Assembly (NCBI GenBank): GCA_019455325.1
Contig: JACFMQ010000015.1
Coordinates: forward strand, 1-64,000
Direction: 5' to 3'
From: Rhodocyclaceae bacterium
GTDB lineage: Bacteria; Pseudomonadota; Gammaproteobacteria; Burkholderiales; Rhodocyclaceae
Length of the DNA stretch: 64,000 bases
Shown here: piece by piece, positions 1 to 7,168 of the stretch
How the letters are laid out: every line of letters starts with the position of its first letter
How positions within the stretch are numbered: the stretch's first letter is position 1
Program-made: the position numbers and the translations under genes
Notes under the pieces: generated by a model
The model's database searches: none
What the model was told of the DNA's origin: nothing
What the model saw: only the letters and a program-made list of their open reading frames with translations

Positions 1-57
1 CCGACTGCGGCTTCCGCCGCAACCTCGGGACGGGGAAGTCCCTTTCATTCGTTAGGA
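1..57 (+). other. Right part of an attC-like integron site (cut by window edge)
   Basis: The window opens inside a hairpin-rich stretch that ends with GTTAGGA at 51-57, matching the integron core-site consensus GTTRRRY. Short inverted repeats (GCGG/CCGC around 17-28; GGGAC/GTCCC around 27-42) precede it. The matching left half would lie upstream of the window, so this is inferred from position and from the clearer attC sites downstream. The core also supplies the AGGAG (54-58) that serves as Shine-Dalgarno sequence for the next gene. Confidence 0.45.
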
Positions 58-63
58 GTCTCT

Positions 64-507
64 ATGACTATCCGGGAAATTACAAAATCAGATATTAAAG
101 AACTCGCTGCTTTGTATGTATCAGTCTTCAGCTCGCCACCATGGAATGAGCCTTGGGCTCAAAAAGCCGCCCATGAAAGACTCGAATGGATTTATGAATC
201 CAAAGGCTTTTTAGGTTTTCTGGCAAACGAACAAGAATCTATTCAAGGCATGGTGCTTGGAAATATTGAGCCTTTCTTGGGAGAAAGGGCGTTTTATTTA
301 AGGGAGATGTTGGTAAGACCCGATAAACAGGGGAAAGGTCTTGGGTCAAAATTGCTGAAGCAATTGCATGTTCACTTAAGAGAGATGTTCGTCTCAAGGT
401 CCTATCTAATAACAAAAAATGAATCGCCCGCCGCCAAATTTTACCTATCTAACGGTTACGCCCTTGAGTGTGCTGATGGTTTTTATGAAATCCCCCTCAA
501 CTCATAA
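64..507 (+). CDS. GNAT family N-acetyltransferase (integron cassette gene)
   Basis: This 147-residue protein carries the GNAT acetyl-CoA pyrophosphate-binding motif, seen as VRPDKQGKGLGSKLL around residues 85-99, and a C-terminal NESPAAKFYLSNGY strand-helix typical of the fold. It would transfer an acetyl group from acetyl-CoA to an amine; the substrate cannot be told. ATG 64 sits 5 nt after AGGAG, part of which belongs to the attC core. The gene is clearly more AT-rich than the flanking chromosome, as expected of a mobile cassette. It is flanked by attC-like sites, with no promoter of its own visible, so it probably depends on read-through from the integron promoter. Acetyltransferases are frequent in cassettes, some giving drug resistance, but nothing here marks this as an aminoglycoside enzyme. 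Confidence 0.85.
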   Translation: MTIREITKSDIKELAALYVSVFSSPPWNEPWAQKAAHERLEWIYESKGFLGFLANEQESIQGMVLGNIEPFLGERAFYLREMLVRPDKQGKGLGSKLLKQLHVHLREMFVSRSYLITKNESPAAKFYLSNGYALECADGFYEIPLNS

Positions 508-573
508 CAGAATGCTCCAGCCGACCACCAAAAAGCTATGCTTTTTGCTGTCGGCTGAGCTTTTACGTTGGGC
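502..573 (+). other. attC recombination site 1
   Basis: Starting at the stop codon of the acetyltransferase gene, a long imperfect palindrome (GCTCCAGCCGACCACC ... GTCGGCTGAGC, with an AAAAAGCTATGCTTTTT centre) ends in GTTGGGC at 567-573. The layout of inverted repeat, right-hand GTTRRRY core and next gene immediately after is that of a 72-bp attC. The left core (TCATAAC, 502-508) is a weak match. Confidence 0.85.
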
Positions 574-590
574 AGCAAGGAATAATTATC

Positions 591-974
591 GTGCGTGACC
601 ATCCGGACAACTATCGACCACCAGAAAGCCGTGCCGAGCTTGAGAAACGCTATGCCGCTGGCGAGCGGTGCTTTCCGGGCACCGAGCTGAGCAGTGCCGA
701 CCTGTCCGGCATAGTGCTGGAGGGCGCAGACTTTGAGAAACACTCTTGGTTCTTCGATACCAACTTCTCGGGCGCACGCTTGCGAGGCACCAGCTTTCGA
801 AAATGCAACGTCAAGTGCGCCGATTTCTCGAATGCGGATCTAGCAGGTGCCAATTTAGAGCTTGCTGCGATCGAATCAATCAAGACAAATGGTGCCGTGC
901 TGGAGGGCGTTAAGGTTCAGGGCGCAACCGTCTACGGCTGCGCGCTAGCAGAAGGAGATGAACTACCATCATGA
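591..974 (+). CDS. Pentapeptide repeat protein (integron cassette gene)
   Basis: The 127-residue product contains consecutive A(D/N)LxG-type pentapeptides (SSADLSGIVLEGADF, FSGARLRGTSF, CADFSNADLAGANLE, GAVLEGVKVQGATV) from about residue 31 to 117, which fold as a right-handed beta helix. There is no signal peptide, so it is likely cytoplasmic. The GTG start at 591 follows AAGGA at 577-581. Known family members include Qnr-type DNA gyrase protectors, but this protein is shorter than Qnr (about 218 residues) and lacks its two-domain layout, so that function should not be assumed. It is the only gene of its cassette, between attC sites ending at 573 and starting at 996. Confidence 0.8.
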   Translation: MRDHPDNYRPPESRAELEKRYAAGERCFPGTELSSADLSGIVLEGADFEKHSWFFDTNFSGARLRGTSFRKCNVKCADFSNADLAGANLELAAIESIKTNGAVLEGVKVQGATVYGCALAEGDELPS

Positions 975-995
975 GAGTGGTGATGAACGCTTTCT

Positions 996-1062
996 GCCCA
1001 ACCCATCATTCCACCGGACCTGCGCGAAAAGCCGCGCAGTCCGGTGAATTCAGACGTTGGGC
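996..1062 (+). other. attC recombination site 2
   Basis: A 67-bp site opening with GCCCAAC (996-1002) and closing with the complementary GTTGGGC (1056-1062). The interior folds as CCGGACCTGCGCG / CGCGCAGTCCGG around a GAAAAGC loop. It is 62/67 identical to the site at 1450-1516, suggesting the two cassettes share an attC family. Confidence 0.93.
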
Positions 1063-1081
1063 CTTTCGATTGCCTTTCTTT

Positions 1082-1432
1082 ATGACAAAATACATTGCAC
1101 TTGCCTTGATTGCGGTTCTTTTTTCTGGCTGTGCGACCGCACCGCCTACATGCCTAGAAACTCGGGGAGCGGTCGATTTGAATAAATCACCGATATATCC
1201 ACCGGACTCGAAAAAACTAGGAGAGCAGGGCAGGGCAACATTGAGGGCTTTTGTCAATCGCCTTGGTTATGTACAAGATGTCAAATTGCGCCAATCAAGC
1301 GGATACAAAAATCTGGACGATTCAGCCATCGAGGCAGTAAAGACATGGTGTTTTACACCAGCGACTACTTCAGGAAAGAACGTGGATGCCTGGGTTTTGG
1401 TACCGATAAATTTTACCCTTACCGGCAACTAG
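1082..1432 (+). CDS. Small lipoprotein with TonB C-terminal-like domain (cassette gene)
   Basis: The open frame extends upstream to 971, but that part runs through the attC site, so ATG 1082 is chosen, giving 116 residues. It starts with a lipoprotein signal (MTKYIALALIAVLFSGC, lipobox LFSGC, acylated Cys17), so the mature protein is lipid-anchored in the periplasm. The remainder (GRATLRAFVNRLGYVQDVKLRQSSGYKNLDDSAIEAVKTWCFTPAT, in segments) matches the energy-transducer TonB C-terminal fold, including the L..A...V..W.F.PA pattern. It lacks the TonB membrane helix and proline-rich spacer, so it cannot energise receptors on its own; a binding role is more likely. Low GC content sets it off from the chromosome. 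Confidence 0.75.
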   Translation: MTKYIALALIAVLFSGCATAPPTCLETRGAVDLNKSPIYPPDSKKLGEQGRATLRAFVNRLGYVQDVKLRQSSGYKNLDDSAIEAVKTWCFTPATTSGKNVDAWVLVPINFTLTGN

Positions 1433-1449
1433 CGTCATGAGTCCGCAAC

Positions 1450-1516
1450 GCCCAACCCATCATTCCGCCGGACCTGCGCAAAAAGCCGCGCAGACCGGTG
1501 AATGCAGACATTGGGC
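1450..1516 (+). other. attC recombination site 3, with altered core (ATTGGGC)
   Basis: This 67-bp near-copy of the 996-1062 site begins with GCCCAAC (1450-1456). Its right core reads ATTGGGC (1510-1516) instead of GTTGGGC. The changed base is the first base of the core, next to where the integrase cuts between the base before and the G of GTT. The internal inverted repeats are intact. Confidence 0.88.
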
Positions 1517-1553
1517 AACATGAGCGACGCATGACCTTGCCACAGGAATGAAC

Positions 1554-2309
1554 ATGAGATTTACGATCCTCCTCGCCATGGTCCTGGCCTTTTCGGCCCA
1601 GGCCGCATCGGTCGAACGCCGCGATCACGCGATCGCCGCCAGTGGCCTGAGTGTGGCCTTTCCAAGTGGCTACGCTTGCGAGCCGATTTCATCGCCATTC
1701 GCATCCGCCACACGCTACGACGGCAGTATGCGCCGGGGCGACCGAAACGGAGGAATGCACGGAGGCATGGATATCAGCCTGGAAACCGGTACGCCACTGC
1801 TGTCCATTGCGGACGGCGAGGTCATCGCGCTTGGCGAGGGCGGGGCCTTGGAAGGCATCTACATCTGGCTGCGGCACGCGCCGGAAGATACCGGTTCGCC
1901 CTATTTCGTATTCAGCAAGTACCAACATCTTTCCGCGCTGCCGCAACTCAAAATCGGTGATCGCGTCAAGGCGGGCAAAGTCGTTGGACTCTCCGGTGCT
2001 ACCGGCACTGCCGGAAAGCACTATGGCTCAAGCGGCTATGCCCATCTACATCTGTCAACGTTCTACGGCCCCAGCGACGAGTACGAGATCAAGGGCATGT
2101 ACGGTTCGATGATAACTGCCAGGGAGGCGCGACTGGACGACCCGCTCATTCTTTATCTTGGCGACCTCCACGACGTATCTGCCGTACAGAGTCTTCCCGA
2201 CGAACGGCGGACGGTTCGCCCCGCCGTGGTTGGCGACGACGGGCACATTCACCCGGAAGGCAGCAAGACGGTTTGGCCAGTAGCGTGCAGGAAGCTGACC
2301 AAACGCTGA
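1554..2309 (+). CDS. Secreted M23 family metallopeptidase (cassette gene)
   Basis: The 251-residue product has a signal peptide (MRFTILLAMVLAFSAQA) and a LytM/M23 domain. The zinc site is visible as H69-x3-D73 (HGGMD) and H164-x-H166 (AHLHL), with a further conserved H125. The family cuts peptide cross-links in peptidoglycan, so a periplasmic or secreted endopeptidase is likely. ATG 1554 has AGGA six bases upstream; the ATG at 1548 abuts that AGGA and is less likely. Carrying an intact peptidase in a cassette is unusual but not unknown. The C-terminal 80 residues are not recognisable. Confidence 0.82.
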   Translation: MRFTILLAMVLAFSAQAASVERRDHAIAASGLSVAFPSGYACEPISSPFASATRYDGSMRRGDRNGGMHGGMDISLETGTPLLSIADGEVIALGEGGALEGIYIWLRHAPEDTGSPYFVFSKYQHLSALPQLKIGDRVKAGKVVGLSGATGTAGKHYGSSGYAHLHLSTFYGPSDEYEIKGMYGSMITAREARLDDPLILYLGDLHDVSAVQSLPDERRTVRPAVVGDDGHIHPEGSKTVWPVACRKLTKR

Positions 2310-2358
2310 ACCAACGCAGATGCCGAACCGGACCGGCCGGCGAACTCAACCGTTAGCA
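2309..2358 (+). other. Short attC-like site 4
   Basis: AACCAAC at 2309-2315 fits RYYYAAC and GTTAGCA at 2352-2358 fits GTTRRRY, with CCGG-rich partial inverted repeats between. At about 50 bp it is shorter and less symmetrical than its neighbours. It lies where a cassette junction is expected, between the peptidase stop and the next start. Confidence 0.5.
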
Positions 2359-2372
2359 CCTGGAAACCCAAC

Positions 2373-3161
2373 ATGCGCAGACTCATCCTTCTTTCCATAG
2401 CACTGCTGCTTGGAACGCAACCCTACGCTCAAGCCCAGACCGCCCAGAAAGTGGTCGACATCCCCACAAGGCCGGGGATCACGCAGCGGATGCTCGTGCT
2501 CTCGCCGCCCGATCCGAAGGCGGCAGTCATACTGTTCCCCGGTGGCCATGGTGGGTTGCAACTGTTCGCGAACGGTTCCATAAAGTGGGGTGAAGATAAC
2601 TTCCTCGTTCGAACGCGGCAGCTATTTGCCGAGCAAGGCTTCTTGGTCGCCGTCATCGACGCCCCATCGGACCGACAGGCCCCACCCTTTCTCCAGGGCT
2701 TCCGCCAGTCGCCTGAGCACGCCGCCGATGCCAGAGCCGTCATTGCGTGGCTACGCGACATGGCAAAGGTGCCCGTCTGGCTCATAGGCACCAGCCGCGG
2801 CACGCAGTCCGCAGCCTACCTGGCCACCGAACTGACTGGCCCGGAAGGGCCGGATGGCATCGTCCTCACTGCCACGATCCTGACGGACGGCAAGTCGCGC
2901 TCCGTGCCGGCCATGTCGCTGGACAAGGTCCGCGTGCCAGTGCTGGTGGTGCACCATGAGCAAGATGGCTGTGAGCACTGTTCTTTCGCCGAAGCGCCTG
3001 CGTTGATGGCCAAGCTTGGGGCCGCACCGAGGAGCCAGTTGCTATCCTTCAAAGGCGGAGAGAACAGAGGCGATCCGTGCAAGGCCTCCGCCTACCACGG
3101 GTTCAATGGCCTCGAACGTGATGTCGTCCAACAAATCTCTGCCTGGATTCTGGCGAAGTAG
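2373..3161 (+). CDS. Secreted alpha/beta hydrolase (cassette gene)
   Basis: The 262-residue protein begins with a signal peptide (MRRLILLSIALLLGTQPYAQAQ) and follows the alpha/beta hydrolase plan: an oxyanion-type loop FPGGHGGLQ near residue 56, nucleophile elbow GTSRG with Ser131, an acid-bearing strand (VLVVHHEQDGC) and a late His in the AYHGFNGLE segment. Paired cysteines (DGCEHCS, and DPC near the C-terminus) would suit a periplasmic enzyme. The substrate is unknown; an esterase or dienelactone-hydrolase-like enzyme are both possible. It lies alone in its cassette. Confidence 0.8.
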   Translation: MRRLILLSIALLLGTQPYAQAQTAQKVVDIPTRPGITQRMLVLSPPDPKAAVILFPGGHGGLQLFANGSIKWGEDNFLVRTRQLFAEQGFLVAVIDAPSDRQAPPFLQGFRQSPEHAADARAVIAWLRDMAKVPVWLIGTSRGTQSAAYLATELTGPEGPDGIVLTATILTDGKSRSVPAMSLDKVRVPVLVVHHEQDGCEHCSFAEAPALMAKLGAAPRSQLLSFKGGENRGDPCKASAYHGFNGLERDVVQQISAWILAK

Positions 3162-3169
3162 CGGCAGGT

Positions 3170-3238
3170 GCCGAACCCTTCCATCGAGAGGACTTGTCCC
3201 GGCAAGCCGGGTCGCGCCTCTCATGTCAAACGTTATGC
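3170..3238 (+). other. attC recombination site 5
   Basis: GCCGAAC (3170-3176) and GTTATGC (3232-3238) bound a 69-bp site with inner inverted repeats GAGAGG...CCTCTC and CCCGG...CCGGG. All canonical parts of an attC are present. Confidence 0.88.
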
Positions 3239-3255
3239 ATCAATGGAGGGCACCC

Positions 3256-3495
3256 ATGCCATTTCCACCGGAAGAACGCAAGGCATTGCTAGGTGTGAAG
3301 GGCGTCGGCCCTACGGTGGTGGCTCGCCTTGAACAAATGGGGTTTGAGTCACTGGCCCATTTGAGCAAAGCCAATGCCCTGGACATCGTCTCTCAAGCCT
3401 CGGCCATCATCGGCTCTTCTTGTTGGAAGAACAGTCCGCAAGCTCGTGCCGCCATCCAGGCTGCGATTGCATTGGCTCAGTCGCGCCATGCATGA
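3256..3495 (+). CDS. Helix-hairpin-helix domain protein (last cassette gene)
   Basis: A 79-residue product in which LLGVKGVGPTVVARLEQMGF (residues 11-30) is a helix-hairpin-helix motif, the non-specific DNA-backbone grip found in ligases, RuvA and polymerases; the following helices resemble stand-alone HhH proteins. ATG 3256 has GGAGGG five bases upstream. The open frame continues upstream to 3016, but that part is antisense to nothing useful and crosses the previous gene and attC. No attC is recognisable between its stop and yaaA, so this appears to be the terminal cassette that lost its right site. Confidence 0.75.
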   Translation: MPFPPEERKALLGVKGVGPTVVARLEQMGFESLAHLSKANALDIVSQASAIIGSSCWKNSPQARAAIQAAIALAQSRHA

Positions 3496-3570
3496 CAAGT
3501 CCGTCAGCCGGGCTCGTCGTTCGAACTGTGTTTCTACCAAGCCTCCCAACCGAGTAAATCATCCACCTGC

Positions 3571-4344
3571 TCAGCCAACCCGCCTTCGGAACACCCAGCG
3601 CGCATCGTCCGACGCTTCCGGCGCAAAAGCGTAATCCTCGGCGTCGAAATCCTTCAGCGCCTCGACGTCGGCCGCACCGCACTCGGCCGCATAGCGCGCC
3701 ATCAGCCCGCGCGCCCGCTTGGCGAAGAAGCTGACGATCTTGTAGCGGCCGCCCTTCCAGTCCTCGAACACCGGCTGGATCACCGGCACGCCGAGCAATT
3801 CCGGCTTCACCGCCTTGAAGTATTCCTCGGAGGCGAGGTTCACCAGCACCTGCGCCTTCGCCGCGGCGAGATCGGCGGTCAGCAGCTCGGAAATCCGCCC
3901 GCCCCAGAAGACATAAAGATCCTTGCCGCGCGCATTCGCCAGCCGCGTGCCCATCTCCAGACGGTACGGCTGCATCAGGTCGAGCGGGCGCAGCAGGCCA
4001 TGCAGGCCGGAGAGGATGCGCACGTGCGCCTGCAGCCAGTCCAGCCCCTTCGCCGGCAGCGCCGCCGCGTCCAGCCCTTCGTAGACGTCGCCGGCGAAGG
4101 CGAACGCCGCCTGCTTCGCATTGGCCGGCGTGAACGGCGGCTGCCAGTCGGCGTAGCGCGCGTGGTTGAGCGCGGCGAGCGGATCGGAGAGCGACATCAG
4201 CGAGGCGATCTCCGCCGGCGAGAGTTTGCGCAGGCGTTCGATCAGCAGCGCCGACTGGTCGAGCAGGCGCGGTTCGGTGAATTCGGCGGTGGCCGGCGGC
4301 GTCTCGTAGTCGAGCCGCTTGGCGGGGGAAAGGACGAGGATCAA
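3571..4344 (-). CDS. yaaA: Peroxide stress protein YaaA (DUF328)
   Basis: The 257-residue protein opens with [16 protein letters not shown] and contains the family signatures [32 protein letters not shown] and FWGGRIS, with the usual length. In E. coli YaaA limits damage from hydrogen peroxide by reducing intracellular iron availability, and family members can bind DNA. It is cytoplasmic and stands alone, convergent with the integron cassettes and divergent from the DUF2863 gene. It marks the return from cassette array to ordinary chromosome. Confidence 0.93.
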   Translation of the reverse strand: MILVLSPAKRLDYETPPATAEFTEPRLLDQSALLIERLRKLSPAEIASLMSLSDPLAALNHARYADWQPPFTPANAKQAAFAFAGDVYEGLDAAALPAKGLDWLQAHVRILSGLHGLLRPLDLMQPYRLEMGTRLANARGKDLYVFWGGRISELLTADLAAAKAQVLVNLASEEYFKAVKPELLGVPVIQPVFEDWKGGRYKIVSFFAKRARGLMARYAAECGAADVEALKDFDAEDYAFAPEASDDARWVFRRRVG

Positions 4345-4421
4345 TCGGGGCTCCGTCGGAAATCGGTCGTGGCGGGGTGCCGGCGCCGATTCTAGCCGAC
4401 GAGCGGCCTGCCCGGCCTTGT

Positions 4422-4427
4422 TATAAT
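4422..4427 (+). promoter_or_regulatory. Candidate -10 element (TATAAT) for the DUF2863 gene
   Basis: A perfect TATAAT lies 32 bases before ATG 4459 in a GC-rich background. Transcription would begin near 4434, which rules out the GTG at 4429 as translation start. No good -35 is visible. Confidence 0.55.
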
Positions 4428-4458
4428 TGTGGATTCTTCAGAGAGGAATCTGCTTCTC

Positions 4459-5634
4459 ATGAAACGCAGCCGTTTCGCCTCCCGCAGCCGCGTCTCCGCC
4501 GACGCCACCGAACTCTCCCGCCTCGCCGCCGGCCTCGCCGAATCCGGCAGCAAGATCGAGGACGCCTACTGGGAAGGCCATCTCGCCGAACTCGTCGACA
4601 GCCTGCTGCAGGCCGGCGCCGAGGACGACCTCAACGCCGCGCTCGACCGCCTGTTCGACACGGCCCCGGGCGCCCACGACGAGCTCGCCGACACCATCGA
4701 ATCGCGCGCCGAGACGAGCGCGCTGACGCACGCCGGGCAGGATTTCGACGTCCTGCTCTTCGCCGCGCCGGTGCTCGCCTGGTCGCGCTATTCGATTCCT
4801 TCGGGCACGCTGCCGAAGGCCACCGTGCAGGCGCTGGGCACGCAGCTCGGCGCGCACGCCTTCGCCGCCGGCGCGCAGGTGGCGCTCGCCGACTACCTGT
4901 TCAGCCCGGACCAGTTGCCGCGCAGCTTCTGCGACACCTGGCAATTCACGCGCGAGCTCGGCGCCGCCGCGCTCGAAGGCCGCATGCTGGCGCTCGACAC
5001 GCAGGGCTTCGACGAGACCAACCGCTTCCTTTCCGACGTGCGCTACCTGCTCGGCGCCGTCGTCGTGCGCCGCGGCCAGGCGATCTTCCGCTGGAACGAG
5101 AAGGACGGCTCGCGCGAGACCGCGCTCAAGGAATGGATCAAGCAGGGCGGCCCGAACCTGGAGCCGCTGCTCACCGGCTGCGCCTACCAGCCGCTCTTGC
5201 CCGACGCCTACCACGCCGCCTGCCGCGCCGCCGACAAGGCTTCGCGCCCGTATTCGCTGCGTGCCTCAGTGGCCTTCCTGCAAACCACGCTGGGCGTCTC
5301 GGCCGACAAGCTGCGGGCGGTGATCGGCCCCTTCCACGACCGCCAGTTGGAGGAATACCGCATCGGCTTCGGCCCGCGCGACCGCGACGCCACGCACCAC
5401 GGCGTGGTCTGGCCGCTCCTCGGCAGCGAGGACGAGAATACCGACGTGGTCGGCGAGGTCGAGGCCGTGCTGCGCGAATGCGGGCTGAAGGAGATCGTCT
5501 TCCACGACCATCCCTTCCCCTTCGAGTTTTGCGACGACTGCGGCATGCCGCTCTACCCCAACGTCGAGGGCGAGGTGGTGCACCCGGAAATGCCCGAACA
5601 GGGCCACGACGCGCCGCCACAGACACTGCATTGA
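4459..5634 (+). CDS. DUF2863 family protein
   Basis: This 391-residue protein starts MKRSRFASRSRVSADATELSRLA and matches, by memory of the family, DUF2863, a conserved protein of unknown function found almost only in Betaproteobacteria. It has no signal peptide or membrane span. The C-terminal part holds a paired-cysteine element (FEFCDDCGMPLYPN) resembling half a zinc ribbon, preceded by HDHPFPFEF. The ATG at 4459 has AGGA at 4444-4447. An in-frame GTG at 4429 overlaps the promoter and is not used. Function is not known; its lineage-restricted distribution is useful for placing the organism. Confidence 0.8.
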   Translation: MKRSRFASRSRVSADATELSRLAAGLAESGSKIEDAYWEGHLAELVDSLLQAGAEDDLNAALDRLFDTAPGAHDELADTIESRAETSALTHAGQDFDVLLFAAPVLAWSRYSIPSGTLPKATVQALGTQLGAHAFAAGAQVALADYLFSPDQLPRSFCDTWQFTRELGAAALEGRMLALDTQGFDETNRFLSDVRYLLGAVVVRRGQAIFRWNEKDGSRETALKEWIKQGGPNLEPLLTGCAYQPLLPDAYHAACRAADKASRPYSLRASVAFLQTTLGVSADKLRAVIGPFHDRQLEEYRIGFGPRDRDATHHGVVWPLLGSEDENTDVVGEVEAVLRECGLKEIVFHDHPFPFEFCDDCGMPLYPNVEGEVVHPEMPEQGHDAPPQTLH

Positions 5635-5650
5635 ACGGATAGAAACACCT

Positions 5651-5750
5651 ACCGCAGAGGCGCAGAGACACAGAGATTCGCAGAGAAAGACTTTTTTCGA
5701 CGAGCGGCGCTTTTCTCTGCGTTTCCTCTGCGCCTCTGCGTCTCTGCGGT
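5651..5750. repeat. 100-bp long-stem hairpin repeat (CGCAGAGA family)
   Basis: Two arms, 5651-5688 and about 5711-5750, are near-perfect inverted copies built from short CGCAGAG/ACGCAGAG units (ACCGCAGAGGCGCAGAG ... CTCTGCGTCTCTGCGGT). A roughly 20-bp loop separates them. Elements of this look are dispersed in many environmental bacteria as non-autonomous palindromic repeats. Here it fills the whole gap between the DUF2863 gene and bioA and probably acts as a transcription or RNA-stability barrier. No second copy lies in this window. Confidence 0.85.
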
Positions 5751-5766
5751 GGACGTTCCCACTCAT

Positions 5767-7101
5767 ATGACCAACGACGAACTTCTCCGCCGCAGCCTCG
5801 CCGCCGTCTGGCACCCGTGCACGCAGATGAAGCAGCACGAAGCCGCGTCCCCGTCGCCGCTGCCGATGGTGCCGGTCGTGCGCGGCGAAGGCGCATGGCT
5901 GTATGACGCCGACGGCCGCCGCTACCTCGACGGCATCAGCTCGTGGTGGGTGAACCTCTTCGGTCACTGCAACCCGCGCATCAATGCCGCCATCGCCGAC
6001 CAGCTCGGCCGGCTCGAACACGTGATCCTTGCCGGCTTCACGCACGAGCCGGTGGTGCGGCTTTCGGAACGCCTCGCCGCCCTGACCGGCAACGCACTCG
6101 GCCACTGCTTCTACGCCTCGGACGGCGCCTCGGCGACCGAGATCGCGCTGAAGATGTCCTTCCACTACTGGCGGAACACGGGCCGGCCGCAGAAGTCCGA
6201 GTTCGCCGCGCTCGCCGGCGGCTACCACGGCGAGACGGTCGGCGCGCTGGCGGTGACCGACGTCGCCCTCTTCCGCGACGCCTACGCGCCGCTGATCCGC
6301 GCCGCGCACGTCGTGCCCTCGCCGGACGCGCGCCAGGCCGAAGCCGGCGAGACGGCGACGGACGTCGCCCGTCGCGCCGCCGCCGCACTGGAAACCTTCC
6401 TCGCCGAAAACCACGAACGCATCGCCGCGCTGATCGTCGAGCCGCTGGTACAGGGCGCCGCCGGCATGGCCATGCACGACCCGGAATACCTGCGGCTGGC
6501 CCGCGCGCTGTGCGACCGCTACGCGGTGCATCTGATCTGCGACGAGATCGCCGTCGGCTGCGGCCGCACCGGCACTTTCTTCGCGCACGCGCAGGCCGGC
6601 ATCCGGCCCGATTTCCTGTGCCTCTCGAAAGGCATCTCCGGCGGCTACCTGCCGCTCTCGGTCGTGCTCACCACCGACGCGGTCTACGCGGCCTTCTACG
6701 ACGACGCGACGGCGCGCGGCTTCCTGCACTCGCACTCCTACACCGGCAACGCGCTCGCCTGCCGCGCGGCGCTGGCGACGCTGGACATCTTCGCGAGCGA
6801 CGACGTGCTCGCGGCCAACCGCGACAAGGCGCAGAAGATCGCCGCCGCGCTGGCCCCGCTCGCCGCGCTGCCGGAAGTCCGCCACCCGCGCCAGCGCGGC
6901 ATGATCGCCGCCTTCGACGTGGCCACCGACGATCCCGCGTTCCCGCACAGGTTCTACCGCGCGGCGCTCGACGCCGGCGCGCTGCTGCGCCCGATCGGCA
7001 ACACCGTCTATCTGATGCCGCCCTACGTCGTCGACGACGAGGAGATCGCGCTGCTCGGCCGCGCCGCCGCCGCGGCGCTGGCGGCCGCGCTGACCCGCTG
7101 A
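5767..7101 (+). CDS. bioA: Adenosylmethionine--8-amino-7-oxononanoate aminotransferase
   Basis: This class III PLP aminotransferase (444 residues) makes 7,8-diaminopelargonate from KAPA with S-adenosylmethionine as amino donor, in biotin synthesis. Diagnostic features are the N-terminal VWHPCTQMK, the GISSWWVNLFGHCNPRI loop, the CDEIAVGCGRTG strand with the PLP-ring Asp, and Lys288 in CLSKGISGG, which forms the Schiff base. ATG 5767 is preferred over the GTG at 5749, which lies inside the hairpin repeat. It is the first gene of the biotin cluster; 67 bp separate it from an inserted toxin-antitoxin pair. Confidence 0.96.
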   Translation: MTNDELLRRSLAAVWHPCTQMKQHEAASPSPLPMVPVVRGEGAWLYDADGRRYLDGISSWWVNLFGHCNPRINAAIADQLGRLEHVILAGFTHEPVVRLSERLAALTGNALGHCFYASDGASATEIALKMSFHYWRNTGRPQKSEFAALAGGYHGETVGALAVTDVALFRDAYAPLIRAAHVVPSPDARQAEAGETATDVARRAAAALETFLAENHERIAALIVEPLVQGAAGMAMHDPEYLRLARALCDRYAVHLICDEIAVGCGRTGTFFAHAQAGIRPDFLCLSKGISGGYLPLSVVLTTDAVYAAFYDDATARGFLHSHSYTGNALACRAALATLDIFASDDVLAANRDKAQKIAAALAPLAALPEVRHPRQRGMIAAFDVATDDPAFPHRFYRAALDAGALLRPIGNTVYLMPPYVVDDEEIALLGRAAAAALAAALTR

Positions 7102-7130
7102 CGCCGCCGGGCTTGCCTTGCCGCCGGCGA

Positions 7131-7148
7131 TGTATTACCGTTAATACA
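7131..7148. promoter_or_regulatory. Inverted repeat, likely operator of the RHH/PIN pair
   Basis: TGTATTA-CCGT-TAATACA is a perfect 7-bp inverted repeat in an otherwise GC-rich gap, 20 bp before the antitoxin start. Ribbon-helix-helix antitoxins typically bind such short palindromes to repress their own operon. It differs from the BirA biotin operator. Confidence 0.6.
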
Positions 7149-7168
7149 AAATTCTTCGGAGCCGCCCC

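Noticed and set aside
971-1081. Upstream extension of the TonB-C-like lipoprotein frame starting at ATG 971
   Set aside because: It runs through the attC site and would bury the lipoprotein signal 37 residues inside the protein.
3016-3255. Upstream extension of the HhH protein frame
   Set aside because: It overlaps the hydrolase gene and attC in another frame; ATG 3256 has a good ribosome site and begins the conserved domain.
4377-5642. Long Arg/Pro-rich frames over the DUF2863 gene and similar frames over bioA, bioF and purL
   Set aside because: These are typical alternative-frame artefacts of GC-rich coding DNA, with low-complexity Arg/Ala/Pro composition and no domain.
7131-7148. BirA biotin operator in front of bioF
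   Set aside because: The inverted repeat TGTATTA-N4-TAATACA has different half-sites and spacing from the BirA operator; it fits the adjacent RHH antitoxin better.
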